From Nitrospinota bacterium (GTDB taxonomy: Bacteria > Nitrospinota_A > UBA7883 > JACRLM01): a stretch of 64,000 nucleotides of DNA. The notes under the pieces were generated by a model. The model saw only the letters and a program-made list of their open reading frames with translations, had not been told where the DNA came from and searched no databases. Position 1 is the first letter of the stretch. Each line of letters starts with the position of its first letter. The position numbers were made by a program, and so were the translations under genes. The DNA lies in NCBI GenBank assembly GCA_016208975.1, contig JACQXA010000004.1, positions 1,365,015 to 1,429,014 on the forward strand, given 5' to 3'. This document shows, in pieces, positions 26,333 to 35,175 of the stretch.

Positions 26333-26686
26333 GTGAACCAGTACATCCCGGTTCTTTTACTGTTTGCGGCGGCGGTTGGCGTTGCGGCGGCCATGCTGGC
26401 CCTATCCGAGTTTCTTGGGCCCAAAGTCACGTTCCGGGAAAAGATGGAGCCGTTCGAGTGCGGTGAAAATCCGATCACCTCGCCGAAGCTCCGGTTCTCC
26501 GTGCGGTTCTACCTGGTGGCGCTGATGTTCATAGTGTTCGACATAGAAGCGGTTTTCCTTTTCCCCTGGGCGGTAAATTTCATTCCGTTGGGGTTGTTTG
26601 GATTCGCTGAGATGCTGGTGTTCATCGTCATTTTGGCGCTGGGGCTGGCTTATGTATGGAAAAAGGGAGCTTTGGAATGGGAGTGA
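26333..26686 (+). CDS. nuoA: NADH-quinone oxidoreductase subunit A
   Basis: A 117-residue membrane subunit with three hydrophobic spans (about 5-27, 60-82 and 88-110). The loop between spans 1 and 2 has PFECGENP (family PYECGxxP), lining the quinone-site entry. MFIVFDIEAVFLFPWAV in span 2 is diagnostic. The start is GTG at 26333 with GGGGAG about 9 bases upstream. Its 3' end overlaps the nuoB start. Confidence 0.95.
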   Translation: MNQYIPVLLLFAAAVGVAAAMLALSEFLGPKVTFREKMEPFECGENPITSPKLRFSVRFYLVALMFIVFDIEAVFLFPWAVNFIPLGLFGFAEMLVFIVILALGLAYVWKKGALEWE

Positions 26687-27231
26687 CGGGCGAAGAAAAG
26701 GCCATGGAGCTTGCGCTCGGCGACAGCGTGATAATCACCCAGCTGGACAAGCTGGTGGGGTGGGGAAGGAAATACAGCTTCTTCCTGTACCCGTTCATTA
26801 CGGCATGTTGCGGCATGGAGTTTATGAGCGTGGCCGGGCCCAGGTACGACCTGGACAGGTTCGGCGCCGCTTTGCCCAGGTTCTCACCCCGGCAGGCGGA
26901 CCTGCTGATGGTGGTGGGCACCATCAGCCACAAGCAGGCCCCCATACTGGTGAAGGTTTACAACCAGATGACCGAGCCCAAATGGGTTTTCGCTTTCGGC
27001 GCGTGCACCGTGTCCGGCGGCATGTACAACAACTACGCCACGGTTCAGGGGATAGACTCGCTGATACCTGTGGACGTGTACGTTCCCGGTTGCCCTCCCA
27101 GGCCGGAGATGGTTCTGGACGGTTTGATAAAACTTCAGGAAAAAGTGGCCAACCAGCGCGGACAGCTAGCTTACGCCAAGGGCATCTCGCCCCTGGGCGA
27201 AGCGGACGAGCGCAGGATAATCGGCGGCTAA
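26677..27231 (+). CDS. nuoB: NADH-quinone oxidoreductase subunit B
   Basis: A 184-residue subunit that holds cluster N2, the last electron carrier before quinone. Ligands are the tandem cysteines in ITACCGMEF, then GACTVSGG and PGCPPRPE. I use the ATG at 26677, preceded by GGAG at 7 bases; an ATG 7 codons earlier lies deeper in nuoA and lacks a ribosome site. The overlap with nuoA suggests coupled translation. Confidence 0.95.
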   Translation: MGVTGEEKAMELALGDSVIITQLDKLVGWGRKYSFFLYPFITACCGMEFMSVAGPRYDLDRFGAALPRFSPRQADLLMVVGTISHKQAPILVKVYNQMTEPKWVFAFGACTVSGGMYNNYATVQGIDSLIPVDVYVPGCPPRPEMVLDGLIKLQEKVANQRGQLAYAKGISPLGEADERRIIGG

Positions 27232-27247
27232 AGGTTTTAACGGCAGG

Positions 27248-27799
27248 ATGAGCGAAAAAGAGAATCAGGCGAACCAGGCCCCGGCGGAATCGCCGGTGTT
27301 GGCCCGGGTGAAATCGAAGTTTGGCGGGTCGGCCGCTCTGATACACACCCATAGCCAAAAAGGGGACGACACCATAGTTGTCCGCCCGGGAGAGCTTAAG
27401 GCTGTGATGGAGTTTTTAAAGAGCGACACTGACCTGAATTTCGACATGCTCATGGACCTGACGGTGGTGGACTACCTCAACGACATGAAGCTACTGCCAT
27501 ATATGAAAGAACAGGGCGCCAGGTTCGAGCTGGTCCTCCATCTTTACTCCACGGAGAAAAACCACCGCCTTCGGGTGAAAGCGCCCATAAAAGAAGAGAC
27601 GCCCCAGGTGGATTCTGTGGCGGGCCTGTGGCCCTCGGCGGATTGGTTCGAGCGGGAGGCGTGGGACCTGTACGGGATTAAATTCAAGGGGCATCCCAAC
27701 CTGAAACGCATATTGCTGTACGAGGGTTTCCAGGGGCATCCATTGCGGAAAGATTACTCTAAAACCAAGCGACAACCGCTCATCGGGCCGGTGAATTAG
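27248..27799 (+). CDS. nuoC: NADH-quinone oxidoreductase subunit C
   Basis: A 183-residue 30-kDa-type subunit of the connecting module. The family block WPSADWFEREAWDLYGIKFKGHPNLKRILLYEGFQGHPLRKDY is intact. It is separate from nuoD here; in enterobacteria the two are fused. The N-terminus has a Glu/Ala/Pro-rich lead of about 20 residues. It is followed after 3 bases by nuoD. Confidence 0.95.
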   Translation: MSEKENQANQAPAESPVLARVKSKFGGSAALIHTHSQKGDDTIVVRPGELKAVMEFLKSDTDLNFDMLMDLTVVDYLNDMKLLPYMKEQGARFELVLHLYSTEKNHRLRVKAPIKEETPQVDSVAGLWPSADWFEREAWDLYGIKFKGHPNLKRILLYEGFQGHPLRKDYSKTKRQPLIGPVN

Positions 27800-27802
27800 G
27801 CT

Positions 27803-29014
27803 ATGACCGATAATTTGAAGAACGAACACGATTTTCACGCGGAGCACCACACGGAGCTCCTGACGGTGAACATGGGGCCGTCGCACCCGGCCACCCACGG
27901 CACGGTGAAATTCCTGGTGACCCTCGACGGCGAGACCATCGAGGATATAGACGTGGAAGTGGGCTACCTGCACCGGGGGTTCGAGAAGGAGTGCGAGGCG
28001 CAGACGTGGAACGGCGTGTTCCCGTACACCGACAGGCTGGACTATACAGCCAGCGCCCTCAACAACGTGGCCTTCGCCCTGGCGGCGGAAAAACTAATAG
28101 GCATTACCCCCACGGAGCGGTGCCAGTATATCCGCGTGATTGTCAGCGAAATGTCGCGGATGAGCGGGCATTACACCTGCCTGGCGGCGGCGGCGCTGGA
28201 ACTGGGGGCGTTGACGGCGTTCATCTATTTCGTGGAGGCCCGCGAGCTTTTATGGGACCTGCTGGAGTCCGCCTGCGGCGCCAGGCTTACCCACAACTAT
28301 GTGCGAATCGGCGGGTTGACTTCCGATTTGCCGGACGATTTCGCGGCCAACACCAAAAAAGTTTTCGAGACCAACAGGAAACTGTGGCTGGACTTCGACA
28401 AACTGCTTACCAAAAACAGGATATTCCTGGACAGGATGAGGGACGTGGGGGGCATATCCCGCGAGAACGCGCTGGCCTGGGGTTTCACCGGGCCGTGCCT
28501 TCGGGCCGCCGGGGTTCCCTACGACGTGCGCCGCGCCAACCCGTATCTGGTTTACGACCGGGTGGACTTCGCCATACCCGTGGGCGAGACCGGGGACAAT
28601 TACGACAGGTTCCAGGTGCGCATGGAGGAGCTTGAGCAGTCCATGCTGATAATCGAGCAGTGCCTGGCGCAGATGCCCGAAGGCCCGGTGAACGTGAGCG
28701 ACCCGGCCTGGCGGCAACCTTCCAAGGACGACAGTTTCACCGACATGGAGTCGATGATATATCACTTCAAGAGCGTCATTGAAGGCGTGAACGTGCCCAA
28801 AGGGGAGGTTTACGCGGCGGTGGAAGGCGCCAACGGCGAGCTGGGTTTCTACCTGGTTTCCAACGGCTCCGGCCATCCGGTGAAATGCCGCGTGCGGCCG
28901 CCCTGTTTCCCGATGACCTCCGCCCTGCCGCTACTGATAAAGGGCAGGATGATAGCGGACCTCATACCTACGTTTGACATGATCAACCTCATTGGCGGGG
29001 AGTGCGACAGGTAA
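27803..29014 (+). CDS. nuoD: NADH-quinone oxidoreductase subunit D
   Basis: A 403-residue 49-kDa subunit forming the quinone pocket with NuoB. Seen are MGPSHPATHGTVKF near residue 30, GYLHRGFEK, the Tyr of the pocket (PYTDRLDY), and a C-terminal RPPCFPMTSALPLLIKGRMIADLIPTFDMINLIGGECDR, which keeps the GE-DR end typical of the family. Length matches stand-alone NuoD. Its TAA stop overlaps the nuoH ATG by one base. Confidence 0.96.
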   Translation: MTDNLKNEHDFHAEHHTELLTVNMGPSHPATHGTVKFLVTLDGETIEDIDVEVGYLHRGFEKECEAQTWNGVFPYTDRLDYTASALNNVAFALAAEKLIGITPTERCQYIRVIVSEMSRMSGHYTCLAAAALELGALTAFIYFVEARELLWDLLESACGARLTHNYVRIGGLTSDLPDDFAANTKKVFETNRKLWLDFDKLLTKNRIFLDRMRDVGGISRENALAWGFTGPCLRAAGVPYDVRRANPYLVYDRVDFAIPVGETGDNYDRFQVRMEELEQSMLIIEQCLAQMPEGPVNVSDPAWRQPSKDDSFTDMESMIYHFKSVIEGVNVPKGEVYAAVEGANGELGFYLVSNGSGHPVKCRVRPPCFPMTSALPLLIKGRMIADLIPTFDMINLIGGECDR

Positions 29015-30111
29015 TGGAAGGCATGGCCCCGTTCATCATAGAGTCGGTGTTGAAAATAGCCTTCGTGCTGGGGCTTAATGTCGGCTTTTTCGCCCCGGTA
29101 TTGGGCTGGGTGGAGCGCAAACAGTCCGCCGTGATGCAGGACCGCATCGGCGCCAACCGGGCGGACGTTTTCGGGTTCACCTTCATAGGGCTCCCCCATT
29201 CGGCGTCCGACGCGCTGAAGCTTATATTCAAAGAAGATTTTATCCCCACCGGCGCGGACAGGGTCATGCACACCCTGGCTCCGGCGCTGGCGCTTGTCCC
29301 GGCCCTGCTGGCCTTCAGCGTTATCCCCTTCGGCGGCAAATACCACCTGTGGGGTCACGAGGTGAACCTGGTTATAGCCGACCTGGACGTGGGCGCGCTG
29401 TTCGTGTTCGCCATATCGTCGCTGGCGGCCTACGGGGTGGTTATCGGCGGATGGGCATCCAACAACAACTGGTCTTTTCTGGGCGGCCTGCGCGCCTCTG
29501 CCCAGATGTTCTCTTACGAAATCGCCATGGGGCTCACCATAATGGCCCTTGTGATGTATTACCAGAGCCTGTCGCTGGTCACCATGGTGGCCAAGCAGGA
29601 CAACTTCTGGCACTGGGGGATAATCTGGCACTGGCCGGCGTTTATCCTGTACCTCACCAGCGCCATAGCCGAGAACAAACGCGTCCCGTTCGACATACCC
29701 GAGGCGGAGTCTGAAATCGTGGCCGGGTATTTCACGGAATATTCCGGGCTGAAGTTCGTCATGTTCTGGACGGCGGAGTTTATAGAGGTGGTGACCATTT
29801 CCGCCCTTTGCGTGGCGCTGTTCCTGGGCGGCCACCACATACCGTTCATAACCGATCGTGACCTGCTGGAGCTCTTCGGCGGGGCCAACTCCAACGTGGC
29901 CAACCTGGCCGCCATGATCACCGGGATACTGGTGTTCATCTTCAAAGTGGTCGCGATGATATTCATCCAGATGACCATCCGGTGGACGTTGCCCCGGTTC
30001 CGTTACGACCAGGTGATGATGCTGGGATGGAAGGTGATTCTCCCGGCGTCGCTTATTTGGATAACCATAACCGGCGTGGCCCTGTTAACCGGGCTTATGC
30101 CTTTGCCGTAA
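29014..30111 (+). CDS. nuoH: NADH-quinone oxidoreductase subunit H
   Basis: A 365-residue membrane subunit (ND1 homologue) that docks the peripheral arm and shapes the quinone tunnel. Signatures are WVERKQSAVMQDRIGANRADVFG, ENKRVPFDIPEAESEIVAGYFTEYSGLKFVMFW and C-terminal RWTLPRFRYDQVMMLGWK. About eight hydrophobic spans are visible. I choose ATG 29014, sharing the stop of nuoD (TAATG); an upstream GTG at 29002 is inside nuoD. Confidence 0.95.
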   Translation: MEGMAPFIIESVLKIAFVLGLNVGFFAPVLGWVERKQSAVMQDRIGANRADVFGFTFIGLPHSASDALKLIFKEDFIPTGADRVMHTLAPALALVPALLAFSVIPFGGKYHLWGHEVNLVIADLDVGALFVFAISSLAAYGVVIGGWASNNNWSFLGGLRASAQMFSYEIAMGLTIMALVMYYQSLSLVTMVAKQDNFWHWGIIWHWPAFILYLTSAIAENKRVPFDIPEAESEIVAGYFTEYSGLKFVMFWTAEFIEVVTISALCVALFLGGHHIPFITDRDLLELFGGANSNVANLAAMITGILVFIFKVVAMIFIQMTIRWTLPRFRYDQVMMLGWKVILPASLIWITITGVALLTGLMPLP

Positions 30112-30126
30112 GGTGGTTTAACCGCG

Positions 30127-30705
30127 ATGGCTACTACTATAAAGAAAGTCCGGCGCAACGTGACGCTCACCCTGTGGGAGAGCTCTTATGTGCCGGAGAT
30201 TTTAAGGGGCATGGGGATCACGCTGAGACATTTCTTCGTGAACCTTGGCGCCTTGGTGGACGAGTTCGTGTTCGGCGCCGGGCGGAAAAGCCGGAAGATA
30301 ATGACGGTTTATTACCCGGAAGAGTCCGTCACGCCCCCTCCGGCGTTCCGGGGACGGCCCGTGCTGGTGCGCGGCGCCGACGGTATGGAAAAATGCGTGG
30401 CTTGCGGCCTTTGCGAACTGGCCTGCCCGCCACACTGCATAAGCATAATCGGCGGGGAGCGGCCTAACGGCGACAGGTTCCCGGTATCCTACACGCTGGA
30501 CGGCACAAGGTGCATATACTGCGGCCGTTGCGAGGAAGTATGCCCCAAGGAAGCCATTGTGATGAGCGACGACTGGCGCAACCTGTGCGAGTATGACCGC
30601 TCGAAGATGATTTACAGCAAGGAAGACCTGCTGGTCCCCGAGGCCAGGCTTGAGCGCAGGCTTGAGACGATACGCGATAAATATTACAGCCGCGCCAGGT
30701 ATTAG
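30127..30705 (+). CDS. nuoI: NADH-quinone oxidoreductase subunit I
   Basis: A 192-residue ferredoxin subunit carrying clusters N6a and N6b, with two motifs, CVACGLCELACPPHCI and CIYCGRCEEVCPKEAI. The N-terminal 60 residues include GMGITLRHFFVN, the amphipathic anchor seen in the family. It passes electrons from NuoG to NuoB. It lies 15 bases after nuoH. Confidence 0.95.
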   Translation: MATTIKKVRRNVTLTLWESSYVPEILRGMGITLRHFFVNLGALVDEFVFGAGRKSRKIMTVYYPEESVTPPPAFRGRPVLVRGADGMEKCVACGLCELACPPHCISIIGGERPNGDRFPVSYTLDGTRCIYCGRCEEVCPKEAIVMSDDWRNLCEYDRSKMIYSKEDLLVPEARLERRLETIRDKYYSRARY

Positions 30706-30734
30706 GCGGCGTAAACATAACAGGTAAACGGACG

Positions 30735-31229
30735 ATGGAAATTTTAATGTTCAACCTGCTGGCGGCGGTGGCCGTGATCTGCTCTTTAGCCACGATCATG
30801 TCCAAGCGGCCCGTTACCTCCGCGGTGAACCTGGTGGTGGTGATGTTCTGCCTGGCGGGTCTTTTCGCCATGGAGAACGCCCATCTTGTGGCGGCCCTGC
30901 AGGTGCTGGTTTACGCCGGGGCGATCATGGTGCTATTCCTTTTCGTGATCATGATGCTCAACCTCCGGGAAAAAACAGGCGATCAGACCAGCAGGAAACC
31001 AGTCTACCAGCTTGCGGCCGTCGCCTTCATGGGCGCGATATTCCTTCCCGTGGTGGCCCTTTCCGGAGCCTTGGCCCCGGCGGGCGTCATACAAGCCGAT
31101 TTTGGCTCCACCGCCGCGGTGGGGGAGATCCTTTTCACAAAATACCTTCTGCCTTTCGAAATAGCGTCGGTGCTTTTGCTGGCGGCGCTTGTGGGGGCGG
31201 TGGTGCTTACTAAAACGAGGTTGAGGTAA
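30735..31229 (+). CDS. nuoJ: NADH-quinone oxidoreductase subunit J
   Basis: A 164-residue ND6 homologue with five hydrophobic spans. The functional pi-bulge helix region [25 protein letters not shown] is intact. It couples quinone chemistry to the pump chain. Spacing to nuoK is 5 bases. Confidence 0.94.
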   Translation: MEILMFNLLAAVAVICSLATIMSKRPVTSAVNLVVVMFCLAGLFAMENAHLVAALQVLVYAGAIMVLFLFVIMMLNLREKTGDQTSRKPVYQLAAVAFMGAIFLPVVALSGALAPAGVIQADFGSTAAVGEILFTKYLLPFEIASVLLLAALVGAVVLTKTRLR

Positions 31230-31234
31230 TTAAG

Positions 31235-31537
31235 ATGGTTACCATAACCCATTACATCGCGCTGTCCGGCGTATTGTTCATCATCGGCCTTGTGGGCGTC
31301 CTCACAAGGCGCAACGTTATCGTGGTGATGATGGCGATCGAGCTTATGCTAAACGCCGGCAACCTCCTGTTTGTGGCGTTCGCCAGGCATCTTGGCGACA
31401 TGACCGGCCACGTTTTCGTATTCATGGTGATGGCGGTGGCCGCGGCGGAAGCGGCTGTGGGCCTGGCCATCGCCCTGTCGCTGTTCAAGAACCGCGACAC
31501 TGTGGATCTGGACGAAGTAAACCTCATGAAATGGTGA
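31235..31537 (+). CDS. nuoK: NADH-quinone oxidoreductase subunit K
   Basis: A 100-residue ND4L homologue with three spans. The two membrane glutamates used in proton transfer are visible in [15 protein letters not shown] and [17 protein letters not shown]. Length is exactly typical. It sits between nuoJ and nuoL. Confidence 0.95.
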   Translation: MVTITHYIALSGVLFIIGLVGVLTRRNVIVVMMAIELMLNAGNLLFVAFARHLGDMTGHVFVFMVMAVAAAEAAVGLAIALSLFKNRDTVDLDEVNLMKW

Positions 31538-31550
31538 GCCGGAATTAACT

Positions 31551-33500
31551 ATGTGGGGTCTTGAGCATATCTGGTGGGTTCCGATCCTTCCCCTGATAGG
31601 GTCGGTGATGAACGGCTTGTTTGGGTTTAGAATATCCAAACCAGCCGTCGCTTTCTGGGCCGTGGGCTCCACGGGGCTTTCGTTCCTGGTGGCCGTGTCC
31701 GCGTTCCTAAACCTCCTCTCCCTCCCGGCGGACCAGAGGGTTTACGAGAATGTCCTTTTCACATGGATACAGTCGGGTTCCTTCACCGCTGACGCGGGGA
31801 TACAGATCGACCCCCTCTCGGCGCTGTTCATGATGGTTGTCACGGGGGTGGGTTTCCTCATCCACGTCTATTCCATCGGCTATATGCATCATGAAGAGGG
31901 TTATCCGAGATATTTCAGCTACCTCAACCTTTTCATGTTCTCCATGCTCCTTCTTATACTGGGGAGCAACTTCCTGCTTATGTTCATAGGCTGGGAGGGG
32001 GTGGGGCTCTGTTCCTACCTGCTCATCGGCTATTATTACGACAAGAAATCCGCCGCGGACGCGGGCAAGAAAGCCTTTGTGATGAACAGGATAGGAGACT
32101 TCGGTTTTCTACTGGCCATCATGTGGATTTTCTGGACCTTCGGCTCCATAGACTACACCACGGTGTTCTCCCAGGCCCATGACAAACTGGTGATGGGCGG
32201 TGTTATAGTCACCGGGATAACCCTTCTGCTTTTCGTGGGGGCCACCGGCAAATCGGCCCAAATACCCCTTTACACATGGCTCCCGGACGCTATGGAGGGC
32301 CCCACGCCGGTTTCCGCCCTCATCCATGCGGCCACCATGGTGACCGCCGGGGTGTACATGGTGGCCCGGTGCAATGTTTTATTCAATATGGCCCCGGTCT
32401 CCATGACGGTGGTGGCGCTGGTGGGAGCTGTTACGGCCATCTTCGCGGCCACCATGGGTCTTTACCAGTTCGACATAAAACGGGTTTTGGCTTACTCCAC
32501 CGTATCCCAGCTGGGTTACATGTTCCTGGCCTGCGGCGTGGGGGCCTATGTGGCGGCGGTGTTCCACGTGATGACCCACGCTTTCTTCAAGGCCTGTTTG
32601 TTCCTTGGGTCCGGCTCGGTTATCCACGGCATGTCCGGCGAGCAGGACATGCGGCAGATGGGCGGCCTGGGCGGCAAGATGCCCACCACCCACAAAACGT
32701 TCCTTATCTCCACGCTGGCCATAGCGGGCATCCCTCCGCTGGCCGGGTTCTTTTCCAAAGACGAAATATTGCTCTCCGCCTTCCTCGGCCATACCCCGGG
32801 CCATCTTGTTTACTGGGGGCTGGCCACAATGGCGGCGGGCGTTACGGCTTTCTACATGTTCCGCCTGTACTTCATAACCTTCACCGGCGATCTTAGGGCG
32901 GAAGACCATCATGTGCGGGACCATGTGCATGAGTCCCCCAAGTCCATGACTTCGCCGCTGGTGATCCTGGCGTTCCTGGCCTTCACCGGCGGTTTCCTTG
33001 GCCTGCCTATTATAGAAGGCGGGCATACTTTGAAAAATTTCCTGGAGCCGGTGTTCGCCCAGGGGCATGTGCCGGGCATGGAGCATCCTCATGCAGGGCT
33101 TGGGCTGGAGCTGGGGCTTATGCTGGTGTCTGTGGGCATGGGCGTTGCGGGCATTTTTGTGGCCCGGCATTTCTATAGCGTAAAGCCCGAGGCCGCCGAA
33201 GCGCTGGCCAAACGGGAAGGGCTCACCAGGAGCGTCTACACCCTTTTGCAGAACAAGTACTACGTTGATGAGATCTACGACGCCGCCATTGTGAAACCAA
33301 TCGTTGGTTTTTCCCATACGGCGCTGTGGAAATTTTTCGACGTGAAAATAATAGACGGGCTTGTGAATTCAACCGCCGGGTTCTTTATGGGCGCGGGCGC
33401 GGCTATACGCATGGCCCACACCGGGCTTGTGCGCAACTACGCCTTCGTGATGGTGGCCGGCGCCGTGTTCTTGCTGGGTTTCTGGCTGGCCGCCCTTTAA
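31551..33500 (+). CDS. nuoL: NADH-quinone oxidoreductase subunit L
   Basis: A 649-residue antiporter-like proton-pumping subunit with the long C-terminal lateral helix. Visible are IGWEGVGLCSYLLIGYYY with the channel Glu, ATGKSAQIPLYTWLPDAMEGPTPVSALIHAATMVTAGVYMVAR, YSTVSQLGYMFLACGVGAY, and the C-terminal block LQNKYYVDEIYDAAIVKP that precedes the last span. All expected parts are present and unbroken. Confidence 0.96.
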   Translation: MWGLEHIWWVPILPLIGSVMNGLFGFRISKPAVAFWAVGSTGLSFLVAVSAFLNLLSLPADQRVYENVLFTWIQSGSFTADAGIQIDPLSALFMMVVTGVGFLIHVYSIGYMHHEEGYPRYFSYLNLFMFSMLLLILGSNFLLMFIGWEGVGLCSYLLIGYYYDKKSAADAGKKAFVMNRIGDFGFLLAIMWIFWTFGSIDYTTVFSQAHDKLVMGGVIVTGITLLLFVGATGKSAQIPLYTWLPDAMEGPTPVSALIHAATMVTAGVYMVARCNVLFNMAPVSMTVVALVGAVTAIFAATMGLYQFDIKRVLAYSTVSQLGYMFLACGVGAYVAAVFHVMTHAFFKACLFLGSGSVIHGMSGEQDMRQMGGLGGKMPTTHKTFLISTLAIAGIPPLAGFFSKDEILLSAFLGHTPGHLVYWGLATMAAGVTAFYMFRLYFITFTGDLRAEDHHVRDHVHESPKSMTSPLVILAFLAFTGGFLGLPIIEGGHTLKNFLEPVFAQGHVPGMEHPHAGLGLELGLMLVSVGMGVAGIFVARHFYSVKPEAAEALAKREGLTRSVYTLLQNKYYVDEIYDAAIVKPIVGFSHTALWKFFDVKIIDGLVNSTAGFFMGAGAAIRMAHTGLVRNYAFVMVAGAVFLLGFWLAAL

Positions 33501-33561
33501 GGCCGCAAAAACCCCTGGTGGAATGACTGGGCTTATTTAGGGCTTTTTTTAGACTGGGAAT

Positions 33562-35151
33562 ATGGAGTCTTTACCGCTTCTTTCGCTAGTGACGTTCATC
33601 CCCCTGGGCGGGGTGTTTTTGCTCCTTCTTATCGACAAGGAGAACACGGCCCTTATCCGGGGCGTGGCTTTCATCACTACGGTGGTCGATTTCCTGGTGT
33701 CCATCCCGCTGTTCACGCAGTTTGAGAACACCCACATAATGCAGTTTGTGGAGCGGAAAGACTGGCTCCCCGAATGGGGCATAAGCTACTACATGGGCGT
33801 GGACGGCATCTCGATGTTGCTGATCCTGCTCACCACGCTTACCACCGCGATATGCATGGTGTCCACCTGGACGGCCATAGAGAAAAACGTGAAAGAGTTC
33901 ATGATCTCCATGCTCCTCCTGGAGACGGGCATGGTGGGCGTTTTCTGCGCGCTGGACTTCTTCCTGTTCTACGTGTTCTGGGAGATGATGCTCGTCCCCA
34001 TGTACCTTATCATCGGGGTATGGGGCGGAGCCCGCAGGATCTACGCGGCGCTGAAGTTCTTCATATACACCATGGTCGGGTCGGTGCTGATGCTGGTGGC
34101 CATTTTGTGGATGTACTTCCACCACTACGCGGTGAAGGGCTTCTACACCATGGACATCCTTGCGTACCAGGGATTACCCATAGATATGTCCGCGCAAATC
34201 CTGCTGTTCCTGGCCTTCTTCGTGGCCTTCGCCATAAAGGTGCCGATGTTCCCGTTCCACACATGGTTGCCGGACGCCCACGTGGAGGCGCCCACGGCCG
34301 GTTCCGTCATACTGGCTGGCATACTGCTGAAAATGGGCACCTACGGTTTCCTGCGGTTCTCCCTGCCCATGTTCCCCGAAGCCACCCTTTGGGCGGTGGA
34401 CTGGATAAGCTGGCTGGCGCTTATCGGCATCGTGTACGGCGCGCTGGTGGCCATGGTCCAGGAGGATGTTAAAAAGCTGGTGGCCTACTCATCTGTCAGC
34501 CACCTGGGTTTTGTTATGCTGGGCATTTTCGCGCTGAACGTGCAGGCCATAGAGGGCGGCATGCTCCAGATGCTTAACCACGGCGTGTCCACCGGGGCGC
34601 TCTTCCTTGCGGTGGGCGTGCTTTACGAGCGGCGTCACACCAGGCTTATATCGGAGTACGGCGGCGTGACATCCAAGATGCCTGTTTTCGCCGTGATATT
34701 CATGATAGTCACCCTGTCGTCCATCGGCCTGCCGGGCCTCAACGGGTTCGTGGGGGAATTCCTGATACTCATGGGCACGTGGAAGGCCAATCCGCTGTAC
34801 GCGGCCATAGCCACATCGGGCGTGATTTGGGCCGCTGTTTACATGTTGTGGATGTTCCAGCGGGTGATGTTCGGAAAGGTGACCAACCCGAAGAACGAGA
34901 AGCTGAAAGACATGAACGCGCGGGAGATAGCTTACTTCGCGCCGTTCGTGGCGTTGATCTTTATCCTTGGCGTGTACCCCACGCCGATCATAAAAATGAT
35001 GGAGCCCACCATTGTCCACCTTGTGGAACAGGTGAAACCCGGTTCGGGCGAGATGACCGCGCCGGAGGGCATTGCGCCCGCGCCAGCGGCCCATCACGGG
35101 CATGGGGCGGGCGGGGATCCGGGTCATAACCGGACGGGTTCCGGATATTAG
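33562..35151 (+). CDS. nuoM: NADH-quinone oxidoreductase subunit M
   Basis: A 529-residue antiporter-like subunit. Motifs are YYMGVDGISMLLILLTT, LFYVFWEMMLVPMYLIIGVWGG with the key Glu, FAIKVPMFPFHTWLPDAHVEAPTAGSVILAGILLKMGTYGFLR, and YSSVSHLGFVMLGIF. A His/Gly-rich tail follows the last span. It lies 61 bases after nuoL, the widest gap inside the A-N unit. Confidence 0.96.
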   Translation: MESLPLLSLVTFIPLGGVFLLLLIDKENTALIRGVAFITTVVDFLVSIPLFTQFENTHIMQFVERKDWLPEWGISYYMGVDGISMLLILLTTLTTAICMVSTWTAIEKNVKEFMISMLLLETGMVGVFCALDFFLFYVFWEMMLVPMYLIIGVWGGARRIYAALKFFIYTMVGSVLMLVAILWMYFHHYAVKGFYTMDILAYQGLPIDMSAQILLFLAFFVAFAIKVPMFPFHTWLPDAHVEAPTAGSVILAGILLKMGTYGFLRFSLPMFPEATLWAVDWISWLALIGIVYGALVAMVQEDVKKLVAYSSVSHLGFVMLGIFALNVQAIEGGMLQMLNHGVSTGALFLAVGVLYERRHTRLISEYGGVTSKMPVFAVIFMIVTLSSIGLPGLNGFVGEFLILMGTWKANPLYAAIATSGVIWAAVYMLWMFQRVMFGKVTNPKNEKLKDMNAREIAYFAPFVALIFILGVYPTPIIKMMEPTIVHLVEQVKPGSGEMTAPEGIAPAPAAHHGHGAGGDPGHNRTGSGY

Positions 35152-35175
35152 CGGTTTTGCAAATAAAGAGAGCAG

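Noticed and set aside
28250-29838. Long minus-strand open frames across nuoD and nuoH (200-330 residues)
   Set aside because: His/Gly/Val-rich composition typical of antisense reading; the plus strand encodes complete complex I subunits.
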